Assembly (NCBI GenBank): GCA_036375995.1
Contig: DASVBE010000025.1
Location: 1-7,413, forward strand
Direction: 5' to 3'
DNA: 7,413 nucleotides
Origin: DASVBE01 sp036375995
GTDB taxonomy: Bacteria > Actinomycetota > Actinomycetes > Streptosporangiales > Streptosporangiaceae
In this document: piece after piece, positions 1 to 5,343 of the stretch
Numbering within the stretch: position 1 is the stretch's first letter
How the letters are laid out: every line of letters starts with the position of its first letter
The notes under the pieces: generated by a model
What the model was told of the DNA's origin: nothing
Databases searched by the model: none
Seen by the model: only the letters and a program-made list of their open reading frames with translations
Program-made: the position numbers and the translations under genes

Positions 1-258
1 AGCGACGTAACATCGATCGCTTCGTGGTGTGACGGGCGGGGCGGGTGGGACGGACCTGGGCGCTGGCCCGGAGGCGGACCGGGAGCCTGCACGCCCCAGG
101 CAGGACTGACCGCGGCCGAGTGCCGTGCGATGGCCTCACCGGCAGCCCGTGCGATTATCCGGCAGCCCGGCCGGGCACCAGCCGCCGTAGGGGCGGTGGC
201 AGCCCGGCGGGCGCGACGGGACAATACGCTGGGGCCGGTTCGGGGGTGACGGGGAAGC
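1..258. other. Non-coding or unresolved left edge upstream of the EEP hydrolase
   Basis: I recognise no gene here. One + frame stays open from base 1 to a stop at 250, but its translation is Gly/Arg/Pro-rich with no motif and looks like a chance product of high GC. A short frame ending in a stop at 30-32 could be the tail of an upstream gene, but too few residues are present to judge. Three copies of GGCAGCCCG lie at 141-149, 161-169 and 198-206. A nested stem could form between 171-176 and 202-207 (CCGGGC/GCCCGG) around an inner GCCGCC/GGCGGT pair. TACGCT at 225-230 fits a loose -10 pattern (TAnnnT), but no convincing -35 accompanies it. Confidence 0.4.
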
Positions 259-975
259 ATGAGCCAGGCACCGGCTATCAGCGTGGCCAGCCTTAACCTG
301 CACGGCGGGATGGACCGGCACGGGCGGCCGTACGACGTGGCCGCCGCTTGTTATTCGCTGAAGGCCGACGTGATCGCGCTGCAGGAGGTGTGGCGGGCGG
401 GCGGTGAGCCGGACGGGTTCGCGGCGGTGGCCAGTGCGCTGGGCGGGCAGGTCCGGCACGGCCGGATGGCGTCCGGGATCAGCCTGGCCCGGCTGCGGGT
501 GGGCCCGGAGGACGGCCGCGCAGGCGACTGGGGCGTGGCCGTGCTCACCAGCCTCCCGGTGCTGCGGTACGAGGAGCTCAGCCTGGGCCGCGCGCCGCTG
601 GACGGTCTCCCCCGGCTGGCCCAGGCACTGACCCTGGCCGTGCCCGGCGGCGGCACGCTGCGGATCGTGAACACGCATCTGACGCACCGGATGACCAGCC
701 CGGCCCAGCTGATCCTGCTGGCCACCCGGCTGAGCAGGGAGAGCACCGGGCCGACGCTGATCGCCGGCGACCTGAACATGCCGGGCCCGGCCACCTGGAC
801 GGCCGGGCCCGGCTACCGCCGGGTGGTCCGCGGCCTGACCTTCCCCGCGCACCGGCCGCTGGTCCAGATCGACCACCTGCTGGCCGGGCCCGGCATCAGG
901 GCCGAGGCCGCCGAGGTGCTCCCCGGCGTGGGCTCCGACCACCTGCCCGTCCGCGCCCAGCTCCTGCCCGGCTGA
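259..975 (+). CDS. Endonuclease/exonuclease/phosphatase (EEP) superfamily hydrolase
   Basis: This 238-residue protein carries the metal-dependent phosphoesterase motifs of the EEP fold (the DNase I / exonuclease III / sphingomyelinase family). In order these are Asn13 in SLNLHGG, Glu43 in ALQEVW (metal ligand), His140 in VNTHLTH, Asp171 and Asn173 in AGDLN, Asp205-His206 in QIDHLL and Asp227-His228 in GSDHLP (general base pair). All catalytic positions are present and the length fits a single-domain member. No signal peptide or membrane segment is seen, so it is probably cytoplasmic. The ATG at 259 is preceded by a GGGGAAG Shine-Dalgarno-like stretch, and the first motif begins only about ten residues in, which supports this start. 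The substrate (nucleic acid, phospholipid or other phosphodiester) cannot be read from sequence. It appears monocistronic; a decayed acetyltransferase follows immediately. Confidence 0.9.
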   Translation: MSQAPAISVASLNLHGGMDRHGRPYDVAAACYSLKADVIALQEVWRAGGEPDGFAAVASALGGQVRHGRMASGISLARLRVGPEDGRAGDWGVAVLTSLPVLRYEELSLGRAPLDGLPRLAQALTLAVPGGGTLRIVNTHLTHRMTSPAQLILLATRLSRESTGPTLIAGDLNMPGPATWTAGPGYRRVVRGLTFPAHRPLVQIDHLLAGPGIRAEAAEVLPGVGSDHLPVRAQLLPG

Positions 976-985
976 TCGGCTCATC

Positions 986-1242
986 GGTTTCTGCATCTAC
1001 CTGACCAAGGCCGCCCGGGGGCATAACTATGGCGATCTCCTGATCGCCGCCGCGGCTGACTACGCCGCGGGGCAGGGCGCCTCCGCCGTCGAGGGATACC
1101 CGGTCACCGACGCCAGCACGGGCCGGCGCAGCCAGCTGTCCTCGGGCACCGTGGCATGTTCGCGCGGGCCGGGTTCAGCAGGCCGGCCCGGCCGGCCGGG
1201 CGGCGGGTCGTGATGCGGCGCCAGGTCACCCCGGGCGGCTGA
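986..1242 (+). pseudogene. GNAT acetyltransferase remnant, 5'-truncated and frameshifted
   Basis: Translating from 986 gives a GNAT C-terminal half. FCIYLTKAARG corresponds to the beta-4 strand and acetyl-CoA-binding turn, LLIAAAADYAAGQGASAVEG to the following helix and strand, and EGYPVTDAS matches the EGYPV motif of actinobacterial GNATs. Near 1154-1156 the frame breaks. Continuing at ATG 1156 in the next frame gives MFARAGFSRPARP and then RRVVMRR, the usual end of this family, to a TGA at 1240-1242. One missing base in a presumed GCC-ATG explains the shift. The N-terminal half is absent: immediately upstream in this frame is the end of the EEP gene, with no GNAT sequence. The last 17 bases overlap the 3' end of the convergent YdeI-like gene. 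The family call rests on recognised motifs; loss of function is inferred. Confidence 0.72.
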
Positions 1243-1669
1243 GGGCCTCGATGGCCTTGCTGATCCGGCGCTCCCGGGTCTCCGGCTTCTTCGCCTCCAT
1301 GATCGCCCGGACGTGCTCTTTCTGGTGCGAGTAGGGCAGCCGGTCGAACCGGGCCCGGGCGGCGGGCGCCGCGTCCAGCGCGGCGGCGAAATCGCCCGGC
1401 ACCTCGACCGTGCGCGGCTCGGTGTCCAGAACAAGGTCGACGTCGATCTCCTCGCCCGCCTCGACCCCGGCGGCGGCCCGGTGCTCCGCGCTGACACCCA
1501 CCATGTACACGCCGCCCATCACCGCGACCGTGCTGCGGTAGGTGTGGCCGTTGATGGTGACCTGCACCGGCGGGCGCTTGCCGGCCCCCATGTCCTCGAC
1601 AATGCCGGGCGGTATCTCGATGCCGGTGGCCGTCTTGCCGGCGGCCAGGAGCGTGGTGCGGAACTTCAT
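1226..1669 (-). CDS. YdeI/OmpD-associated family protein (DUF1905 + OmdA domains)
   Basis: This 147-residue protein has a two-part layout. Residues about 2-82 form a DUF1905-type beta-rich domain (starting MKFRTTLLA, with INGHTYRSTVAVMGG and a Val/Asp-rich end). Residues about 90-145 form an OmdA/YdeI-type helical tail, with VPGDFAAALDA, the diagnostic LPYSHQKEHVRAIMEAKKPE and a basic RERRISKAIEAL helix. The family is widespread but biochemically obscure; a link to bacteriocin protection or OmpD is historical and not shown here. I place the start at the ATG whose complement is 1667-1669. It has a GGGGAAAGG Shine-Dalgarno about 8 bases upstream and begins exactly at the conserved domain. An in-frame ATG at 1720 would add 17 unconserved residues. 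The gene converges on and overlaps the GNAT remnant. Five 11-bp-phased repeats lie about 100-150 bp upstream. Confidence 0.85.
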   Translation of the reverse strand: MKFRTTLLAAGKTATGIEIPPGIVEDMGAGKRPPVQVTINGHTYRSTVAVMGGVYMVGVSAEHRAAAGVEAGEEIDVDLVLDTEPRTVEVPGDFAAALDAAPAARARFDRLPYSHQKEHVRAIMEAKKPETRERRISKAIEALSRPG

Positions 1670-1751
1670 CGGTTCGAGCCTTTCCCCGGGCCCCGGATCG
1701 ATCAGGAATCGGCCATCCACGCCTTGCTGGGGAGGCGGAGGAGGGACTCCT

Positions 1752-1820
1752 AGCCTAGCGGCGGGCCCCGTCAGCCGCCCCTCAGCAGGCCCTCAGCCGC
1801 TCCTCAGCCGCTCCTCAGCC
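1752..1820 (-). promoter_or_regulatory. Five-copy 11-bp-phased direct repeat with adjacent -10-like box
   Basis: The + strand heptamers GTCAGCC (1770), CTCAGCA (1781), CTCAGCC (1792), CTCAGCC (1803) and CTCAGCC (1814) start exactly 11 bases apart. On the minus strand they read GGCTGAG, four spacer bases, GGCTGAG and so on, pointing toward the YdeI-like gene. One helical turn per unit, with 7-bp elements and 4-bp gaps, is the architecture bound by OmpR/PhoB-type winged-helix regulators such as SARPs and PhoP. TAGGCT on the minus strand (complement of 1752-1757) fits a -10 box 12 bases beyond the last repeat. The repeat is directly visible; the regulator class is an inference. The 11-base period is not a multiple of three, so the repeat does not encode a peptide repeat. 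Confidence 0.5.
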
Positions 1821-1876
1821 ACGCCGCCCGCCGGCCCGGCCGGCCGGCCCCCCAAGGGGGTTCCGTCAACCAGAAT

Positions 1877-2005
1877 GGCGATCATGTTTATCACGCCACT
1901 ATTAAGGACAGTCGTTACTTTGATATTGTTGGTGACTGGTCCGATACCTTCCTGTCGGATACTGGGCCCCGTCGGGATTGCGCGCTCGACGGGGCCGCTT
2001 TCTTT
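1877..2005 (+). ncRNA. Candidate small RNA or attenuator leader ending in an intrinsic terminator
   Basis: This block is much richer in A/T than its surroundings and can form several stems. (a) 1877-1897: GGC-GAT pairs with ATC-GCC around a CATGTTT loop. (b) GGACAGTC at 1906-1913 pairs with GACTGGTCC at 1934-1942, with one bulged G. (c) TCCGATA at 1940-1946 pairs with TGTCGGA at 1953-1959 around a CCTTCC loop. (d) A terminator hairpin lies at 1965-1996. Stems b and c share bases 1940-1942 and so compete, as in an attenuator. No + strand gene lies directly upstream, so the RNA is either free-standing or the leader of the alkylation-repair gene at 2045. No convincing promoter was found (TATTAA at 1900-1905 is a weak -10). 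The 5' end is approximate, and I recognise no known riboswitch class. Confidence 0.35.
1965..2005 (+). terminator. Rho-independent terminator, orphan
   Basis: GGCCCCGTCG (1965-1974) is perfectly complementary to CGACGGGGCC (1987-1996), giving a 10-bp stem with a 12-base loop. GCTTTCTTT follows at 1997-2005, a good U-rich tract for a genome this GC-rich. The other strand has no T-run after the hairpin, so it acts in the + direction. It does not follow any intact + strand gene within about 970 bases, and it lies about 40 bases before the next gene. Confidence 0.7.
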
Positions 2006-2047
2006 GATCATGTCGCGCTCTGATGATCATGATCTACTGTGGCGATG
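2004..2047 (+). promoter_or_regulatory. Possible leaderless promoter and palindromic operator for the AlkD-like gene
   Basis: GATCATGATC at 2025-2034 is a perfect 10-bp palindrome, and TGATCATG occurs at 2005-2012 and again at 2024-2031. TTGATC (2004-2009) with CATGAT (2028-2033), 18-bp spacing, or TACTGT (2035-2040) alone could serve as promoter elements. Either would start transcription at or very near the start codon. No Shine-Dalgarno precedes the GTG at 2039 or the ATG at 2045, which fits a leaderless mRNA, common in actinomycetes. The promoter assignment is weak. Confidence 0.3.
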
Positions 2048-2905
2048 CACTCTGACGAAGCGGCCGCAATCGAGGTCGCCATCCGGGCGGCCGGCGACCC
2101 GCGGCGGGCGGTATCCGAGCGCGCGTACCTGAAGAGCGACCGGGAATTCTGCGGCGCCAGCGCGCCCGCCGTCCGCCAGATCGTCAGGGCGTGGTGCGCC
2201 GCCCGCCCGGCCCTGGAAAGAGACCGTCTGCTGGCGGTGACCGCCTGGCTGTGGGACCGGCCGCTGTTCGAGAGCCGGCGGGCCGCGGTGGACCTGCTGC
2301 GCGCCCGGCCCGCGCTGCTCCAGCCGGCCGACGCCGGCCTCATCGAGGCCATGCTCCGCGATTCCGGTACCTGGGCCCTGGTCGATGACCTGTCCGGGCA
2401 CGTCATGGGCGGCCTGACCGAGGCCTACCCGGAACTCACCGCCGTCCTCGACCGGTGGTCGCGGGACGCCGATTTCTGGCTGCGCCGCTCCGCGATGCTG
2501 GCCCTGCTCGGCCCGCTGCGCCGGGGTGACGGCGACTTCGCCCGCTTCTCCCGGTACGCCGACGCCATGCTGGCCGAGCGGGAGTTCTTCATCCGCAAGG
2601 CGATCGGCTGGGTGCTGCGTGACACGGCGAGGCGCCGTCCGGGCCTGGTCGCGGAGTGGCTGGCGCCGCGGGTGCACCTGGCGTCCGGGGTCACGGTCCG
2701 GGAGGCAGTCAAGCCGCTTCCGCCTGGCGTCCGCGACCTGCTGCTGGCCGGCTACCGGGAGAAACTGCCAGTCATCCTGCCCGGCGCCAGCCCCGCATCC
2801 AGCCTGGCGCCCCCGGCCCGCGCCCAACCGGAATTAACGCAGCCAAGCCGCGGGAATACGCGCAATAGCAGGCCGCCGGCGCAATCACCACGCAGCTGCG
2901 TTTAA
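2045..2905 (+). CDS. DNA alkylation repair protein, AlkD-like HEAT-repeat glycosylase
   Basis: The protein matches the AlkC/AlkD family of HEAT-repeat DNA glycosylases, which remove N3- and N7-alkylated purines. Counting from the GTG at 2039, conserved family segments are AYLKSDREFCGAS (~30-42), the LLAVTAWLWDRPLFESRRAA helix pair, GTWALVDDLSGH with Trp112 and Asp116 (equivalent to Trp109/Asp113 of Bacillus cereus AlkD), FWLRRSAMLALL with Arg149/150 (Arg148) and REFFIRKAIGWVLRD with Trp191 (Trp187). The active-site set therefore looks intact and the protein should be cytoplasmic. I prefer the ATG at 2045 (286 residues) over the in-frame GTG at 2039 (288 residues); no ribosome site decides between them. 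The domain ends near residue 250. The last ~35 residues are Pro/Ala/Ser-rich, and their final codons are A/T-rich, unlike the rest of the gene. It stands alone; its context gives no clue beyond repair. Confidence 0.88.
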   Translation: MHSDEAAAIEVAIRAAGDPRRAVSERAYLKSDREFCGASAPAVRQIVRAWCAARPALERDRLLAVTAWLWDRPLFESRRAAVDLLRARPALLQPADAGLIEAMLRDSGTWALVDDLSGHVMGGLTEAYPELTAVLDRWSRDADFWLRRSAMLALLGPLRRGDGDFARFSRYADAMLAEREFFIRKAIGWVLRDTARRRPGLVAEWLAPRVHLASGVTVREAVKPLPPGVRDLLLAGYREKLPVILPGASPASSLAPPARAQPELTQPSRGNTRNSRPPAQSPRSCV

Positions 2906-3224
2906 TCGCCGGAATCCGGCCGTAAATACCGCCGCTCCAGGCAATTAATATCGCACGCGCCACCGGGCGGCTACGATAGGTAATCGAACGGTGGCCGTCC
3001 GCAAGATAACCCGGCTTCCCGGCCGCATACCCGACCGCTCCCGCCCAGCCAAGCCACCGTTCGGCGACACAAAGCTAACTGCCAGACGACACCAGCCTGG
3101 CTAACCGGCCGCGGCACGCAGATCAGACCCGACGCGATAGGGATCCGAAGCCGCCGACACCCGGCACATCAGGGCCCAAACCGGCGATTTGCGCCGAGTA
3201 CGGGCAACCAGTCCATAACGTGCA
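2906..3224. other. Intergenic region between the alkylation-repair and S53 peptidase genes
   Basis: No gene is supported in this ~320-base interval; the open frames over it are short and unlike any protein I know. Just after the stop, GCCGG-AAT-CCGGC (2908-2920) forms a small 5-bp hairpin without a T-tract, possibly a weak terminator. A perfect 11-bp inverted repeat lies at 2985-2995 and 3053-3063. The interval is AT-richer around 2922-2990 (TAAATACC, AATTAATATCG). Confidence 0.55.
2985..3063. repeat. 11-bp inverted repeat with 57-base spacer
   Basis: CGAACGGTGGC at 2985-2995 is exactly complementary to GCCACCGTTCG at 3053-3063. The 57 bases between contain no gene or obvious nested stem. 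It could be a long hairpin in RNA, a split regulator site or the relic of a small element. There is no flanking target duplication that I can see. Confidence 0.5.
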
Positions 3225-3253
3225 TTGACATTCACTGAGCGGCTGATCATGCT
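3225..3253 (+). promoter_or_regulatory. Probable sigma-70-type promoter of the S53 peptidase gene
   Basis: A perfect TTGACA (-35) lies at 3225-3230. After a 17-bp spacer, CATGCT at 3248-3253 could be a modest -10. Transcription would begin near 3260, leaving a ~35-base leader that includes the strong ribosome site at 3281-3289. The spacer contains TGATCATG (3244-3251), also seen near the start of the AlkD-like gene. Confidence 0.45.
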
Positions 3254-3280
3254 CGGGGCCGGAAACCTTCCGAAAATGCC

Positions 3281-3289
3281 AAGGAGGGG
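3281..3289 (+). promoter_or_regulatory. Strong ribosome binding site fixing the S53 peptidase start
   Basis: AAGGAGGGG is close to a perfect Shine-Dalgarno and sits so that GGAGG ends six bases before the ATG at 3294. It decides the start against upstream in-frame candidates and implies high translation. Confidence 0.85.
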
Positions 3290-3293
3290 CTGC

Positions 3294-5324
3294 ATGATCT
3301 TGCATCACCGTCCCATCCGCGCCGGCGTAGTCGCGGTTCTGGGGCTGGGTATGACCGCGGCAATGGGGTCGCTGGGCTCCGTCGCCGCTGCAGCCGCGCC
3401 GGCTGGACCGGTGCCGATGGTCACGATCGCCCACAGCGTCGCGGCCACCACCGACCCCCAGACCGGTCCCTTCACCAGCCGGAACATGACCGTCCAGGTC
3501 GCGCTCCGGCCGCGGAACGCGGCCGGGCTCAACCGCGCGATGAGTGCCCTGTACACCAAAGGCAGCGGGAGCTACCACCACTGGCTGGCCAAGGGGGCCT
3601 TCAGCGCCCGGTACGCGCCCACCGCGGCGCAGCGCAACGCGGTCACCAGCTACCTGCGGCGGGCCGGCCTCACGATCCGCCCGTCGGCCTCGCCGTTCCT
3701 GGTCCGGGCCAGCGGGTCGAGCGCCAGGGTGTCCGCCGCCTTCCACACAACGCTGCGCAACTACCGCAGCAAGAAGGGCACGAAGTACTACCAGAACGCG
3801 ACCGCGGTGCGCCTCCCGGCCTCGATCGCGCGCTCGGTCCAGGGTGTCACCGGCCTGACCAACACGGTGCGGCTGCACAAGCAGATCGTGCGTCCCACGG
3901 TCAAGCCGCACGCCGCGTCCGACTGCAAGGACCCGTACCCGACCGTGGCCCAGCAGTTCGCGCTGCTGGACAACGGCACCGGCTTCCCGGCCGGCTACGG
4001 TGACGGCCCCGGCTGCAGCGGCCTGACCCCGGCGCAGGACAACTCCATCTACGGTGCCCCGCACCTGGGCGCCTCCGCCCGGGGCAAGGGCGTGACCATT
4101 GGCCTGTTCGAGCTGTCGGACTACCAGCAGTCGGACATCCAGACGTGGGCGCAGACGTTCTACGGCAAGAACTACACCGCCCCGCTGGTCAACGTTCTCG
4201 TGGACGGCGGCCCGAGCAACCCGGTCTGCCCGGTCGGCGACCAGTGCCCGCCGCAGTTCAACGGCTTCTCCGGGGACATCGAGGTCGACGCCGACATCGA
4301 GATGCAGCTGGCCATCGCGCCCGCGGTGAACAAGCTCGTGGTCTACAACGCCCCGAACGACTTCACCGGCCAGACCTCGCTGGACCAGTGGGCCGCTATC
4401 GCCAACGACGACACCGCCGCGTCGGTGAGCTCCAGCTGGGGCCTGTGCGAGCAGGACGCTGGCGGCGCCGGGTTCGTGCTGGCAGAGAACACGCTGTTCC
4501 AGCAGATGGCCATGCAGGGCCAGTCGGTGTTCGGGGCCTCGGGTGACACCGGCGCGTTCGACTGCATCCGGTCCGACGGCACCACGGGCCTCGCAGTCAA
4601 CGACCCGCCGTCCCAGCCCTTCATGACCAGCGTGGGCGGCACCTCGCTCGAGTCCTTCAACCCGGGGCACGCGCAGCACCCGAAGTACCCGGCCGGTGTT
4701 GAGACGGTCTGGAACACGGACTCGCTGTGCAGCGATGACGCTCCCGGCCGGGGCAACGACAACCGCGGCGGCTTCTTCTGGTGCGCCAGGACCGGGGCCG
4801 GCGGCGGCGGTTCGAGCATGTTCTGGGGCCGGCCTGGCTACCAGAGCGGCCCGGGCGTCGACAACCCGTTCACCACTCACGCCAACGGCACGACCCAGTG
4901 CCAGCTGGCCAAGCCGGGCACGCCATGCCGCGAGGTGCCGGACATCTCGGTCAACGGGGACGAGTTCACCTCGTACGCCGAGTTCTGCACCGGCAACTCC
5001 AGCACGCCGTTCAGCATCTGCGGTCAGTTCAGCGGGTCCCAGAAGCCGCCGGGCTGGTTCGGCATCGGCGGCACCAGCCTGTCGTCGCCGTTCTGGTCGG
5101 CGATCGTCGCGGACCGGGACAGCTTCCACCGTGGCCGCATCGGCCTGGCCGACGCGTGGCTGTACCGGCTGTTCCGCGGGGCGCCCGGCGTCTACTTCCA
5201 CGACATCACCGGCAAGGGGCAGACCACGACGGACAACGGGTTCTTCCCGGTGACCCGCGGCTACGACGAGGCAGTCGGCATCGGCACACCGAAGATGGCG
5301 TCGCTGATCGCCCTGGCCGGTTGA
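3294..5324 (+). CDS. Secreted S53 (sedolisin/kumamolisin-type) serine-carboxyl peptidase precursor
   Basis: This 676-residue prepro-enzyme of the acid-active S53 family starts with a basic N-terminus and a hydrophobic segment (about 8-35, ending in AAAAAPAG), a Sec-type signal peptide. Residues ~45-195 form a pro-kumamolisin activation domain (YHHWLAKGAFSARYAPT, VRASGSSARVSAAF, LPASIARSVQGVTGL). The peptidase domain follows from about 205. The catalytic tetrad is complete: Glu330 and Asp334 (DIEVDADIE), oxyanion Asp418 (ASGDTGA) and nucleophile Ser595 (GGTSLSSPFW). The C-terminal calcium-site region is HDITGKG (636-642) and GYDEAVGIGTP (656-666). Twelve cysteines all fall in the mature part, consistent with disulfides outside the cell. 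The start at 3294 follows AAGGAGGGG (3281-3289) at ideal spacing. An upstream in-frame TTG at 3225 lies inside the -35 box and is rejected. Likely a monocistronic nutrient-scavenging protease; its pH optimum and specificity are not visible. Confidence 0.95.
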   Translation: MILHHRPIRAGVVAVLGLGMTAAMGSLGSVAAAAAPAGPVPMVTIAHSVAATTDPQTGPFTSRNMTVQVALRPRNAAGLNRAMSALYTKGSGSYHHWLAKGAFSARYAPTAAQRNAVTSYLRRAGLTIRPSASPFLVRASGSSARVSAAFHTTLRNYRSKKGTKYYQNATAVRLPASIARSVQGVTGLTNTVRLHKQIVRPTVKPHAASDCKDPYPTVAQQFALLDNGTGFPAGYGDGPGCSGLTPAQDNSIYGAPHLGASARGKGVTIGLFELSDYQQSDIQTWAQTFYGKNYTAPLVNVLVDGGPSNPVCPVGDQCPPQFNGFSGDIEVDADIEMQLAIAPAVNKLVVYNAPNDFTGQTSLDQWAAIANDDTAASVSSSWGLCEQDAGGAGFVLAENTLFQQMAMQGQSVFGASGDTGAFDCIRSDGTTGLAVNDPPSQPFMTSVGGTSLESFNPGHAQHPKYPAGVETVWNTDSLCSDDAPGRGNDNRGGFFWCARTGAGGGGSSMFWGRPGYQSGPGVDNPFTTHANGTTQCQLAKPGTPCREVPDISVNGDEFTSYAEFCTGNSSTPFSICGQFSGSQKPPGWFGIGGTSLSSPFWSAIVADRDSFHRGRIGLADAWLYRLFRGAPGVYFHDITGKGQTTTDNGFFPVTRGYDEAVGIGTPKMASLIALAG

Positions 5325-5343
5325 CAACCCGCGGCACCACCGG

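Noticed and set aside
136..996. A 286-codon minus-strand open frame over the EEP gene
   Set aside because: Low-complexity shadow of high GC; the + strand frame carries all EEP motifs.
1793..2011. A 72-codon minus-strand open frame across the AT-richer block
   Set aside because: No Shine-Dalgarno, no known family, and it crosses the repeat array and terminator hairpin, so chance is more likely.
1754..2023. A + strand frame whose distal half reads like a protein with many Asp, Tyr and Phe (NGDHVYHATIKDSRYFDIV)
   Set aside because: It has no ATG, GTG or TTG start, its GC3 is far below that of real genes here and I recognise no family. A decayed gene fragment remains possible, but the hairpin and terminator structure explains the block better.
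3225..3293. N-terminal extension of the S53 peptidase from an upstream TTG
   Set aside because: The TTG is part of a perfect TTGACA -35 box, and the ATG at 3294 has a near-perfect ribosome site and begins a proper signal peptide.
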